DNA of 64,000 nt from contig NC_092522.1 of the NCBI RefSeq assembly GCF_037038585.1, forward strand, positions 47,715,661 through 47,779,660, read 5' to 3'. Position 1 is the first letter of the stretch. Each line of letters starts with the position of its first letter. Under the pieces are notes generated by a model. That model did no database searches and was not told where the DNA came from. It saw only the letters and a program-made list of their open reading frames with translations. Positions 24,901 to 36,838 of this stretch are shown here, piece by piece. Source of the stretch: Patagioenas fasciata. Its lineage: Eukaryota; Chordata; Aves; Columbiformes; Columbidae. The position numbers and the translations under genes were made by a program.

Positions 24901-27109
24901 CTGGGCTTCAGATTAAGCAGTATCATATAGAAGAGGCGTTAGTGCTATTGCTTGTGAGCAGCATTCAAGTTTGGATGCGAAATAGGCCAAATTTGCATCT
25001 AAAATTGTTAAGCTCCCATGGGAACGTGTACTGTAGCTGCTGCATGGGAGCAAGAATATGAATTGAATTATAAGCAAGAGAGGAACAGAAATTCATATCC
25101 CAGCTCAATGCCTGTTCCCGCTTCCCCATGGTCCTTCAGAGACCAGTTTGTCATTGAGGAGCTGAGTTTGGGCTCTTGAGAATGAGGGAGAAGTTCCAGG
25201 TCTTGTACATGCTTCTGACTGTCGAATAAACTCTGTGTGTCAATACATTCGTTTCTGGTAAAACAGTAGCACAAATAGGAAGGGGAAAGAATCTGGCTGC
25301 ATTTCTAGAGCATGATAGGGCCATGATCTATCAGCATCAGGATTTATAAAATCAATAAACGAGATAAACATTTCTTTTTGAAAAAGGTGCAATACTACTG
25401 GCTGAAAATTGAGCAGTAATTCCTTGTATTATTCAACACATGCGTTTTCTACTGATTTTGTATCTCACAGCTCATGACATATGACATACTCTAAGATGTG
25501 TGCTCAGCACCTTGTTGATGCCCAAGGTGCTGCCAGGAGGGCAAGAGGATCAATGAGTTACCCTTATTGCCTAAAATTAGTGCTATGAGATTGCCTGAAA
25601 TAAATGTGTACTTCTTGCTTCCAGCAGGTCAGCCCATGTTCCCCTGAGCTCTGACAACCTCTTGCATTCTGAGGGTCAACAGAAGACACAAACAGCTCCT
25701 GTCCAGCAGAGGCCTCTAATAGGGTGCAGCAGATTGTGTTTAAAAACAATGTCTGTTTCAGGCTCTTAGGACTGTCTGGGGCAGAGAGGACTTGGTGCTG
25801 GCACAGCCTGTCCACTGTGCCCATGCATCTCCCCCATGGTTAGCAGGGGTAAGGACACATACCTCCAGCGCTGCAACCCTGGCTGCAGCACCAGCTGTGC
25901 CCCATGGGGATGGGTGGGGGGAGATGAAGGGAAACCTGGGGTCCCAGGGAGACAGAAAGCAAAGTGGTGGGGACATGGTGGCTAATGCCACCTCCCCTTT
26001 CTGCTCCATGGCCACAGCCCAGCCCATCTGCAGAGGTACCACCCTGGGCACTCGCAGAGGCTTGGCATGTTGGTTTCAGTGCCTGTGCGGAAAAAAGCAC
26101 ATTGAAAAACTGAAACAGGAGTGAGTTGAGCTCTTGACAAGATGCTTGTGTTCAGTGCCCAGAGCCAGTCTGCTTTAGCTATGCAAGAGGACACTGAAGG
26201 ATGCTCATCTTCTCAGGGCAAGCTGATAGCTAATGGATTGTGGTCTATCACCTAGCTCACAAAAAACATAACAAAACCCTATATAAATGCTGCTTTTGGA
26301 ACAATTCATTAGAATTTGTGCAGCCAGACGAAAGAAACAGGAAATTTTTAACAAAGAAAGTAATTAGCCTCTGGGACAGGGGATGAGAGCTGGAACAGAG
26401 TCTTTCTTGGACATGGAAATCTGATCTGTCCTAATACAGCTACTGCTGACATGTCTTGGGTCCTATAAGAGGTCAGGAAGAGCATCACAAGGGTCATTTC
26501 TACCTTTAAAAGACAGAAATGCATCTTTTCTCTCAACACCTTCTGATTTTTACAGATTCACTAGCTCCCACTTCTCTGTGTTTCTTTGCAGTACACTTCA
26601 AAGCCCTCCACAACTCAGTGTGGAAGATTAATAGTTAAGCATCTTAAAAAAGCAACACCCCCTCCTCCTCCTTTGATAATCCTGATTTCAAACTGTTTCA
26701 CTTCTCTCTTCACCCTGCAGCAGGCACAGGTCCTTCCCAGGGGGCTGCACCAGGCTGCTTGTCCCCGTCCCCTTCAAGTGCCACTGTGTCCCCTCCTTTA
26801 CTGTCAGTCCTTGTTACTTACCTTTTGCCTCAAAGCAGCTGCGGTGACTCTTCTGCTATCCCCTTGCTGCTCCCCTGGGGTGTACCATCTCCTCAAGGCT
26901 GGGGATGTTGCTTGCAAGCCTTCCTGGGGCAGACACTGACTGTACCACTGCTCTGCATGGGCCTGAACAGCTGGGCGTTGGTTTAGTGGTACCAGGTCAA
27001 GCTCCCTGGGAGGTAGGGTATTAAACAAGGTCATCATCTTCTTTTATATTGATCTTCTCTTTCCTCTGAACGTGCAGTAGAAATTTGAGTTAAATGGAGC
27101 GTGGATTTT

Positions 27110-27430
27110 AATTTTTGCATAATCAATTTCAAACAAGGCCTTATTACCCAATGCAAATAGGATTAATCTGAAAAGGCAGCTAACTAAACATTTGGGGGAC
27201 TTAATCCCAAAGGTGATATTGTACTTTAGCACTGGACATCAATATTTTTTGCACCTCTGTTCAGAAAGCATGCCTCAAATCACAGTTGCCAATCACTAAA
27301 CAACTTTAACAGATCTTTTGCCCATAATCAGGAAACCAGCCCAGGAATGCAAAATTAGGATTTGCTAATTCTCATTTAAACTGATATCACAGTTTGCTGC
27401 TTTCTGTTTATGCAAACATGCTAATTAATT
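27110..27430. promoter_or_regulatory. Possible enhancer: POU/homeodomain word cluster
   Basis: Within about 320 nt there is TTTGCATAATC (27114-27124), a perfect octamer ATGCAAAT (27151-27158), a palindromic GATTAATC two bases later (27161-27168, bicoid/Otx type), another ATGCAAA (27410-27416) and TAATTA (27422-27427). These are binding words for POU and homeodomain factors. The close octamer/GATTA pair is the most notable. Function and conservation are inferred only; AT-rich DNA yields some of these by chance. Confidence 0.3.
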
Positions 27431-30400
27431 TTTGCCTATGCATGGCTGAAACAGAAGCTTTACAGTTGTAGAATAATGTGGGATTGCAGGACAGAATAAA
27501 ATTAGTCTAAATAACGCCCAGAAGCACAGCAATGATGTACTTAAAAAGCAAAATAAAATAATTTAATTCTTTTAGATGAGCTATTAGTTTTTATGGTTAT
27601 TAGATTACTAGCAGCATGAACTTTGGCTGATGTACAGAGAGCACAGCTGGGTGAATTGTAGAGTTTTTAAATGCCAGAGGTTGGAGCAGGTTTTAGATAT
27701 AAACTGGTGCAGCTGGTGGTGGCTGCAGCTGGAGTTAATGTACGCTCATGGGCAGGGATGGGGCTTTCTCAGTGACCAGCTGTCCCCTCACTTGTTCCCA
27801 CCCCCGTTCCTCCTGAGGGCAGATGGTACATGAGTCCCTTCTGCCCTCTTCATCTCACCTTGCCGCCTGCTGAAGTGGCCCAGCAAAGTACTGGTGAGTG
27901 CTTAGGGATGGTCAGTCACATTCTTAAACAGGGAAGATAAATTCAGAAGGTTGAGTGGGTTGACCAGTCCCAAAAATGAGGCATAGAGGAACTGAGTCCC
28001 AGTTCTATGTGCTACTCTGGATACTTGCACATATATACTACATGCTCAAGACTACTCGACCACTGGGATCAGCACAAAATGGGTTTGGGGAGTTTTGAGC
28101 CTCTCAGGTGAGTGGGTTTCCTCACTCTTTAAGGTAAAGGTTTCACTCTTCTCTTTCCAGACAGCCTGAGCCACATTAGTCCCTGAAGAGTTTCAGCAGT
28201 GATGCAGATTTACACTTCTGCTCATGGGTCTGAACACTTAGTGACTTTAATACAGGAAAACTTGTTAGGATAACAAGTGTAACTTGCTTCAGGAAGCAGA
28301 GGGACCATCTACACTGGGGAAATGCCAAACTGTTTTCCTGATTCATGGTACGTACAGTGCAACTAAAGTAACAGAGAGCCACAGACTACAGACAAATTGT
28401 GAAAAAAACATAATCACATTATCTTCCTTTCAGGTGATTTTTGGCAATGATGTCCCTCTTCCTTCCCATGGAAGTGTTTTCCTCTTACTCCTAGTGAAAG
28501 GCAATCAAGCCTGGTGAAAACGATGTGGTCACTTAGCAATCTGCCAGGATGATTTTGTCCTGACATTGGCTGTCAGCCCATGCACCTGCTCCCAGCCACA
28601 CTGTCCATCCTCATTACCTCAATGCGTCATTTAGCCCCAAGTGCCACACGTGAGATCATCTTGTTGTCAGCTAAGGCAATGGCTCTGACAAACCGGTATC
28701 ATCATCAGCAAAATAACTGCATCATGGCACTCACCATCGGTGGCAACGCGATGACCTTTGAAGATAATTGGGACAAGAAATCCATGGTAAAAAGCAAGTA
28801 GAATGGTAATTTAGGAAGTGATGAGACTAACACTGTAAGCATTAAAAATTATACACATCAAGTGTCTAATATGCATTAGTGAGCATGTGAATTTGCAGAG
28901 CTAATCATAGTGATTTCAAAAATTACTGTTTCTGTTTGAAGTAAGCAACATGAAGATGGACACTTTTTTACGCTATCTAATAGCTTCTTGATACCTATTA
29001 TGACAATGATGGTTACTAGTGGAACTCTCTGCAGAGAACAGGAACTGGTTCATTTGTACTGGTGCACACCTGGAGTAACACTACATCCAGCCATACTAAC
29101 TGTCTTGCTTCAGTAAAAAGCAGAATCAAGAATGAATAATAATGGAACAGAATTAGGGCAGTAATGTTTTTAGCAACTTCTGGTTCATCTCAGTACATTT
29201 CTGACTAGTATTTACAATGTAAATGGTAATGTGGAGTTGCAAGACATAACATCAGCAAAGAGGTTCTGTGTAGGCTCCTATCACCCAGAGGACAGCAATG
29301 GCCAAGTAGCCACGTGTAAAAGGCCTGCTCTGCTTTTCTTCCCTTTCTCATGAGACCATCCTATGCATTCACAGTGTTAGTGCTACCATACCTGGCTACT
29401 GCAAAGCACTTAATTTGAAACTGCTCTGTGGGAAAGTCAGAGGTGATCTGCATTTGATCCTGTGTGGGACAGTCCCTTACAAACCGGAAGAGAGAGCATG
29501 TACAGCAGGGTAGCAGGTCTTCTACACAGCACACCTACAGTGACTTTCCATACCTCCTAGATACGATCGTAGATGCAGAGCTGCACATTGCTGGAAGCTA
29601 GGAGAATATTCTGGGCAACTGTTGGTACATTCTTGTTGCCTCCTTACACGAGTTCACATACATCTTCTCTTGGCCATTTCCAGAGACAAAATACTGGGCT
29701 AAACAAACATTTAATGTAACCCAGAACTTCTGCCCTTGGGCAACTACTCTGACAGAAACACCCAACTAGGTAAATTTTGTAGTGCTGGCATTAAAGCTGC
29801 AAACCACACAGATCTCTGAAGCTACCTACTCACAAAATTACCCATTTCAATCTTCAGCAAGTCTTGTGTTCACCCACACTAGGTGCAACTGGTGAACCTC
29901 TGGAAGAAACTCTTAGGGAAGAGGACATGTTGGTGAAGGGACAAACATGACTGTTGCTCAGCTCCAAGATCAAAACTCATGTGGGTTCTTCCATTTTCTT
30001 CCCCCCCCAACACACTCAATGGCCTGCCAATTCTTTCTCTTGAAATAAAAATAAAACACATTTATATTTAACAACTGAAAGACAAACAGAAGGTGGCATA
30101 TGTCAGCTGTAGCGTAGGAACAAAGCTATTAATGGGATGTATGCCTGGATCAGTTGGAATCCAGGAGAGTGAGGACAGGACCCAGGCACTTCTCTTCTGC
30201 ATACAAGTCATTTACTCACATTTCTAACTTCCTCTTGAATTTTTGTTTCAGCACCATTGCTTTATGATCCACGCCCTCCATTTGGCTTTACATGCACCAT
30301 CTTCACAGTTTGCCTCTGTGAAAGACATGCACTTTATACTAAGGCTCATGCACGATAAACTTTCTCCTCCTGATCTAGATTCCAGATTTAACTAGTCTGA

Positions 30401-30774
30401 TCTTGTGTGTTAGCTTCACATGAAGATGTAAAAGCTGTAGGAAATGAAAGCAGTTGTTTTCATCTGTGCTACTAATATCCTGCAATGACATTTTTTCAAG
30501 CTTCCTCAAGTATTGGAGTAGTTAGGTTATAAAGACAAGATAAATGTTATGCCACTCTCTTTTATTTGCTATAATCAATCAGCATCTGAAACAAAGCCAA
30601 ACACACTTTGGAATTCTTTTTTTCTATTGGAATAATCAACACAATACTAAACTACAATTAATATCAAGGTCAGGTAATAGTCTGGCATTAATGGTCCCTT
30701 CCTTGAGCTGAGGAAGGCTAACTAAAGGATGCACAATCTTGACAAACGCAGACAGAATTTTTGCACAGTATGTG

Positions 30775-30846
30775 CATGCACACACACCACTAAAGAAAAT
30801 ACTCCCCACTTCATAGTGCAGGCAGGCAAAAGCCAGACTTTTTATT
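30775..30846 (-). promoter_or_regulatory. KCNK1: Probable distal polyadenylation site of KCNK1
   Basis: On the minus strand AATAAA occupies 30846-30841. About 50 nt downstream lies a GU-rich element, GTGGTGTGTGTGCATGC (complement of about 30776-30792). A canonical hexamer followed by a GU-rich stretch at this spacing is the standard vertebrate cleavage signal. Cleavage is expected near 30820-30825. This is the best such pair between the stop codon and 30500; another minus-strand AATAAA near 30561-30566 has a less clear downstream element. Confidence 0.65.
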
Positions 30847-31792
30847 TAAGTTTAAAATAACAAATACTCACCTACATCACAGTATACTGTTTAGTTCATC
30901 GCTTCTGCTTTGAAATCTGTGCTTTCTTTTCATGTGTCTACATTTTGCAATTGTGGACACACTGCAAAATTAGCTTTGTATATTATTTAGCATCCGTGCA
31001 TATCCTTTAGAGCTTAATGTTACACTGAAATTAAAAGTAGTCTTGAACTTTAAGGTACTGAAAACAATAAAATTCCACTAAAAAAAAAAATATAAATGTT
31101 TCTTGTTTTACAGTACTCTTAATTTTAGGTCAGTGTCATTTAAATGTTACAGTTTTGAATTATTCACTGTATAAAGAGAAGCCTAGGGAAAAAAAAAATC
31201 TAAAATGCCATTCTTAAGTCTGCTAAATTCTGATGATTTATATGTACAGTATATAAATATTTTTATGTATATATGTACATATATATTGGTTAACATTCAT
31301 TATAAGTAGAACTGTATTAACTTAGGCAGTATAAAAATAGCCACTTCTCTGGGAACATGCAAACACAGTATGCTCTCACCTAATCTATAAAACCCAAAAC
31401 AACCAAAATCTTTCACTCTGTTTTTCTATAAATATAAATTTTAATTGAAGCCTTTCAGCTGATTTAACCATAAAGTAACTTTTTTTCCAGTAAAGATATA
31501 AAATCTGTTTGATGCTAGCTATAATTAAGCTCAAACACAGTATATTTTGGGTTATTTACTTTCAAGTATTTTTTCCACGTGCGCTAAATCTAGACACACT
31601 GCGTTTTCTTTTACAGTAAAATAGTAATCAGCTCTAAACTCTAAAAGCCAAATTACAGGCAATCTGGCATGCTTGCACTGCAGGGTAAAGGCTCTCCTCT
31701 ACACTATTCCTATGTGGGAGGTTGTCCTAATATGGCTATTTGTGCTCCAGATCTTTTGTTCAACGCAAAACATTGTCCAGATTCCCACATCA

Positions 31793-31990
31793 TAGATTCT
31801 TAAGGCCAGAAGAGAGAGTACTACAACCACTTAAATCTCATCTCCTGCCCACCAAAATTCACTCTGAGGCCCCTGCGTTCAGCACAGTGACTGGTAGCTG
31901 GACTAAAACACCTCTCCTGTTACAGCCAAAGAGGTTCCAGCTTCAGAAGTTGAGCAAGATCTTGACTTTGTGACTTTTCCCAAGGGGAAA
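31793..31990 (-). mobile_element. Old CR1-clade LINE 3' end inside the KCNK1 3' UTR
   Basis: The plus strand begins TCATAGATTCTTAAGGCCAG, then AAGAGAG, a block near AATCTCATCTCCTGCCC, TGGTAGCTGGACTAAAACA and a CTTGACTTTGTGAC end. This order matches the antisense of the 3' end of old amniote CR1 elements, the kind common in turtles and crocodilians. The terminal repeat lies at the low-coordinate side. The element is in the same sense as KCNK1 and would be transcribed in its 3' UTR. Divergence is high and boundaries are approximate. Confidence 0.6.
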
Positions 31991-32470
31991 AAATTCCGGT
32001 TCCATCTGAACCAAATGTGACGTTTTTCCTTTTCCCTTGCCACATGAAAAACTGAAAAATTGTTTTGCCCTGAAACATTCCCTTCTCCCCTAAAGTGCTC
32101 TGAGTACTAGTTAGAAAAGCAAAAGACAAAGGGGCTGCATTCAAAGGTGCCACTGTTTCTGTTCCTCCACTCACCTATCAGCTCATCAGAGAGCACGAGC
32201 ACACACTGGGTTGGACTGTGGAGGAAACAGCACCGAGTCCTTCTGACAAACAGATTTCAATCACCTACTAGGAGAATGCCATAAGAACTCTGCCAATCAT
32301 GGCATATGCTGAATTTCAGTTCTCTTTTTCATTCTGTTCCACACAGCTAAAAATCCACTCCTACCCATTTCAGCAGACCAGAATGCAGCTGTCTCCCTTT
32401 CACAAACCCCATCTCACCCAGCACTTAAAATTGGTCTCGCTACCTCTCAGATTTTACAAAAGTATTTCCT

Positions 32471-32589
32471 AAAAAACCAACCAAACAAACAAAAAACAAA
32501 CAAACAAAACAAACAAAATAAAACAAAACAAAAAAAAACCACCCACAAACCAAAAAACACAAAAAAAACCCCAAAACACCAAAAACACA
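32471..32589. repeat. A/C-only low-complexity tract (GU-rich in KCNK1 mRNA)
   Basis: This is 119 nt with no G and a single T on the plus strand, built of CAAA, AACC and AAAAC units. Because KCNK1 is read from the minus strand, its mRNA would carry a U/G-only tract here. It starts as (CAAA)n and becomes irregular. Confidence 0.9.
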
Positions 32590-33285
32590 GCATGGAAGAC
32601 TCAAGGCACACTCTCTTCAGGACAACATTTTCCTTGTGATGGGGAGGATCTCTTAAGGAACTAGGTAATTTGAATGTAAATGGCATGGGCAAAAGAGGGA
32701 CTGGAGCCTTGTTTTTTCATTCCTAGATTTAATATTTGCACCTGCAAGTTACTGGGTAATAGAGGGATGATCTAGATACTCCCCACCCCAGCAGATCTAT
32801 AGATATTGCTCTAGAAATGTTTTCTGGACTCAGATACTTGGTGTGTTTGGATTAAATCTGATTACACTTCTGACAATCAAAAGTGCACATCCCAAGATTT
32901 GCCATCCCACCCAGTTGCAAGATGGGACATCCAACCAAATGAGTTGGATGTCACTGAAGGCCTACTCTCCTAAAGATGTTGGATGAAGTTGTTTGTGAAA
33001 GCCTTTCTCTCTTGGCACCTCTGAAAGCGGTACACCTAACTCCTTCTCCCTCAAGCAGAATGGCCTAATGTTCCCAGCCACATCCTACATCTTTTCCCTA
33101 TTCCCAGGGTGGCTCCTGCATTTTTCCCAGAAGTCTTTTCTATGTCAGAAGTGATGAATCCTTGCTAAAGTAGCACAGTCTTCCAGCTTTTATATTTTCA
33201 GAAAAAAAAAAATAAAAATGAGGCATTCTATTTCTTACAGTAAGTAGCGTAAATGCACCAAAATAATGGTATGGATACCCCTGTA

Positions 33286-33545
33286 TTAATTGTTTAGAGA
33301 GCTGTCATTGGAAGTTGGGGACTGGGAAGTCACAAAAGGCTCGTTTGCCTTCTGATCGTCCTTCATGGAGGCTGCTTGGTCTGAGATAGAAGAGAAGGAG
33401 AGCTGGTCATGTTCCATTATATGCACTTGGTCCTCTTCCTTGTCCTTCTTCACATAAAACAACTTCCTAAACTTTTTGAGTTCGTGGAGTTCACAGAAAG
33501 TCTCGAGAACCACCAACATTGCGACAAGGCCCAGCAACAGATAAC
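33286..33545 (-). CDS. KCNK1: KCNK1 (TWIK-1) terminal coding exon 3
   Basis: The last coding exon has 260 nt and encodes the rest of Cys251 through residue 336, then a TAA stop. Its length makes the full protein 336 residues, equal to mammalian TWIK-1, provided exon 1 has the usual size. M4 runs through YLLLGLVAMLVVLETF and includes the second gate residue L261. It is followed by the conserved CELHELKKFRK stretch with K274, the reported SUMO-acceptor lysine. The cytosolic tail keeps VKKDKEEDQVH and EHDQLSFSSISDQAA. The endocytic di-isoleucine (293/294 in mammals) reads Ile-Met here. The end of the tail (from about residue 323) differs from mammals, as expected for this variable region. The acceptor is polypyrimidine then CCCAG|GTTAT, and phase matches exon 2 exactly. 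The frame upstream of 33545 is intron read-through, not protein. Confidence 0.97.
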
Positions 33546-36442
33546 CTGGGTAGAAAACCAAACAAAACAGTGTTTCAATTATTAGCAAATTAAGTGCGGC
33601 TGAAACAGTTTTAACCCTGTAACTTTTCCCACCCTGTCATGTCTGAAGAGTATGTTAATTTTCTGCATGACCCAGTTCCAGAGCTCTGTAACCCACTTTG
33701 GACTGTCAAATCCTTTTTGTCCTTTTTATTCTGCACTCAACAAGACCCCACACAATCAAAAAAAGTAATGCTAGTGGCTTTAATTCTGTTACAATTGTAC
33801 AAGAGAAAAATATGTAAAGGCATTACATGAAACAGGATACTACAATTTACCACATGCATGCTCCTCTACTTACTTAAAACCTTCGTAACAGCTCTTCAAA
33901 ATATTTTTCCTTTAATATTCCAACATGTTATAACAGAAGTAAAAATATGGCAGCTAGTTATAGTTGTTGTTTGTACCAGTTTAGCAGTACAAATCACTTA
34001 TAATTCATGAAAACTTTTGAATTACTTTTCTTTAAAATTATGAAAATATCTCCAACACTCTGAAATGAGTGGAAAAACAAAGCAACTAGAAATGTGTACA
34101 AAACCAATAAAATGAAAAATTACTGTAAAATTACTGCTGATATTTTAAAAAACATGACAAAGTTGCTATATCTGGTGACACTTTGCAGATTATTTGCCAT
34201 GTTTTACTAACATACATAAGTTATACAAACGTGGAAGTATTACTTAAATGGTATTACTGATGACTTTGGTGGTATACTGACCCTGATTTTTAAAGGGAAT
34301 AGTCAGTGCTCATGTACAGAGACTTTTGAAAATGAAGCTTCATATGGTTAACAGTCCACTGTGCTGGGTTTTTTTGTTGTTTGGTTTGTTTTTTTTTCCT
34401 CTCCAAATACATGCATTTAGAATTTGAGGGAAGGTGCTAAAATGAGCATTTTTTAATCTCGGTGTTTCACTACATCCCGGCCACTGATCATTAATTACAG
34501 TTTAATGAGGAGCATGACTATTTGAATATTTCATCATTTCAATGAGGAAATCAAGCAGAAGCTAAGTGTGTAATTATTAGTACAAAATGCTCATCCAAAG
34601 GCTGAACATTACATGTGTTGAAAGATCAACACAGATTAAGTATTATAACATACATATGGTCACTATTCTGTTACCTAAAGGCATAAATATTTCACCTATA
34701 GTTACAGATTATTCACTGGCAATAACAATTTATTTTTCCTTCCAGGAGCACCATTAAATCAATACCGCAATACCAACTACAGATCTAAATCAGCGCTACA
34801 GCTACAATTCATTATTTTCTTTTAAGCTTTATCTCATGACACCAAATCAGAGCTACGCATCAATACAAGGAAGAAGTGACAAAGCTATGCCAATTAAAAG
34901 GCATCTATAAATCTGCACTGAGAATTTTGTAATTATCTCTGAAATTCAGTTCAACTGATCATCATTTGATTTAGAACAAGACTTGTGTTCTCCTAAAAAT
35001 TCTTGAAAAGCATGTAGCACTTATTAAACATTTTCTTATGTAGAACTCCAAAACTTTTCTAGAAGAAAATTAGGTTCAGCAAAAGAAAACATTCTATACA
35101 TCTTGTTTGGCTCTTTGAATTGTTCGCATGAAAGGAAAAGAATAATTTAAAAGTTAGGACCTTAAAAAGTGTTGAAATTAAACATTATAAGGTTACAACA
35201 CTGCCTAAAAGCTACTTTTTCCTTTTAGTATTTCCTGTAATTTATTTCCTAAGTGTTGTAAGGTTTCAAAAAGGATAATCTGAGCCATTATGTTTTCTTC
35301 TGATATTGAGGTTTGAGAATGGCTAGAAGTTTTACGAGGCCTTTACAAGGCATGACTTTTTCCATTCACTTCATCATTTGGCTTCCCCCGGTCAACTCTG
35401 CAGGGTAATAATTAAAAGCTACTACTGGCAAGATAAACACAATGGGTAGAGGGGGAAATCTCCTGCAATGACACCAGGTCTGGCAGGAGAAACAAATAAA
35501 ATGTTCTGTTGGCTGCTTCAAGGAATGAACATTCAAGGCCCAATCGTTCTTCAGGTAAAACACAAATCCAAGTTAATGGACACCTCACCTACATTATGAT
35601 TGTTGGGTCATGCACAGGAGCAGAGACAAACATGTACCAGCCTAAGAAATGGGCCTGACAGGAAAGGTTTGGTTTGGCCATTCAGATCTTTTAACCAGTG
35701 CGTCTGATGACCCAGGACTGCACAGACTTGAAGCTGTATCAGAAACTGGGATACTTCAAAACACTGTCACTGGAGAATACTGCCCTCAGTATACATTCAC
35801 CCAGAGTGCCAACACAAAGATAATTTTCTTAGCTCTACTTTGATCGAATCACTGATCACTGTGCCTCTCTTCTGTGTTAAACACAACAAAACTATTTTAG
35901 ATTTAACATTCATGGTCTTGCTTTGCCATCATCTCAATCTACTTGTCTCTCTTTGACAGCTGGTACGTACCAGTGCCAGCTTCAACTACCTCTGTTACAA
36001 CAGAGGTCAGAAACTTCACTGTTCTGCCTCATTTCCCATTGCTCCTCGATTCCTCTCTGTACACCTGTCGTCTCACCTTAGAAGATGACCTTACGTTACA
36101 GGGATCATCCCCCTGGCTCTGTGATGCACTGAAATCTTAGCCTAAGACGCTCTTAACCATTTTCATTACAGTAATGTGAGTATTTTTTTCTACTGTTAAT
36201 AAGACAGTAAGTGGCTATGGTTTGGCACAATGGAATTCTGGTTTTAGCTGTTTTCGCTCTTAACTAAGTAGACCGACCTTATTTAAAGGTTTTCTCTTTG
36301 CACAACTACCTGCAATGCCCAGTTTTCTAGCTGACAGCTCAGAGAATGATCAGCATCCACAGAATGGAGAGGGAAAGTCTGATTATTACTTTTTTTTAAT
36401 ATACAAAATGCCTTTTACTTAGCTGGTTAGTTTGACACTTAC
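33546..36442 (-). other. KCNK1: KCNK1 intron 2
   Basis: The intron is 2897 nt, bounded by GTAAGT on the exon 2 side and polypyrimidine-CAG on the exon 3 side. It splits the codon for Cys251, the same junction as in mammals. It is AT-rich and contains no open frame that looks coding. A T/G-rich patch lies at 34364-34398. Homeodomain-type TAATTA/ATTAAT words occur around 34490-34580. I saw no mobile element in it. Confidence 0.9.
34364..34398. repeat. T/G low-complexity tract in intron 2
   Basis: A short T-rich run with interspersed G (TTTGTTGTTTGGTTTG). It has the same composition as the larger tract at 58523. Confidence 0.8.
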
Positions 36443-36838
36443 ATGTAATTCCAATTTTATACAGCTCTCGGAATTTTTGATTGTAGCCTTCTCCTGGCAC
36501 ATAGTCTCCGAGGCCAATGGTGCTCAGCGAAATGAAACAAAAGTAGAAAGATTCCAAAAAATTCCAGTCATCTTCCAGAACAGAAAATATTGCTGCAGGG
36601 ATTAAGAAGAAGCACGAGACTGTAATGAACCCAAGGAGCATAGCATGGATAATTGCAACAATCTGCTTGGAGAAGCCCCAGCGAATGTGGAAATACAGTA
36701 CAGGCCGCCTGGTGACATATACAATGATGCGCTGTACCACTGCTGTCAGGAAAAGCAGCGTAAAGGGGATCCCAATGACCGAGTAGATGATGCAGAAGGC
36801 CTTTCCTCCATCAGATAAAGGCACTGTGTGTCCATAAC
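36443..36838 (-). CDS. KCNK1: KCNK1 (TWIK-1) coding exon 2
   Basis: This internal exon of the two-pore-domain potassium channel TWIK-1 encodes residues 120-250 plus two split codons (396 nt), in mammalian numbering. It opens with Y120-G121-H122, the end of the first selectivity filter; H122 is the known external pH sensor. M2 follows, with the hydrophobic-gate residue L146 in IPFTLLFL, then the basic loop VTRRPVLYFHIRWGFSKQ, M3 (about 177-200), and the second pore loop with filter TIGLGD at 225-230. It ends at RELYKIGIT as M4 begins. The acceptor (pyrimidine-rich then CAG|GT) splits Gly119 and the donor T|GTAAGT splits Cys251, both joining in frame to exon 3. The protein is known to form dimeric K+ channels in plasma and endosomal membranes. 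No stop or frameshift is present, and similarity to the family is very high. Residues ahead of Y120 read through the acceptor are intronic. Confidence 0.97.

Larger units (their letters stand above)
20931..30774. other. Intergenic, downstream flank of KCNK1
   Basis: No gene was recognised. A small GC-rich island with a NotI word (GCGGCCGC, 21012-21019) abuts the CR1 piece. An (AAAC)n run lies at 21945-21961. The interval 27100-27430 is unusually dense in POU and homeodomain words. In human the next gene downstream of KCNK1 is SLC35F3, a long way off, which would explain an empty flank. That synteny is inferred and not visible here. Confidence 0.6.
30820..33285 (-). other. KCNK1: KCNK1 3' untranslated region (inferred extent, about 2.45 kb)
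   Basis: The stretch from the TAA stop to a well-formed polyadenylation site at 30841-30846 carries no convincing open frame. The far part (about 30900-31560) is very AT-rich, as vertebrate 3' UTR ends often are. It includes a sense-orientation fragment of an old CR1 (31793-31990) and a GU-rich tract in the RNA (complement of 32471-32589). A weaker ATTAAA hexamer at 32728-32733 (minus strand) lacks an obvious GU-rich partner, but could give a short isoform of about 570 nt. The extent is inferred from signals only, with no transcript evidence. Confidence 0.7.

Noticed and set aside
26586-26939. Open frame of 117 codons, Pro/Leu-rich
   Set aside because: It crosses a CCT-rich simple stretch, and overlapping open frames exist on both strands; composition explains it.
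32447-32692. Phe/Cys/Val-rich frame that looks like a membrane protein
   Set aside because: It is a translation of the A/C low-complexity tract in the KCNK1 3' UTR.
33546-33588. Extra hydrophobic residues ahead of the KCNK1 exon 3 peptide
   Set aside because: They are read-through of the polypyrimidine tract and acceptor; the true junction restores Cys251-Tyr252.
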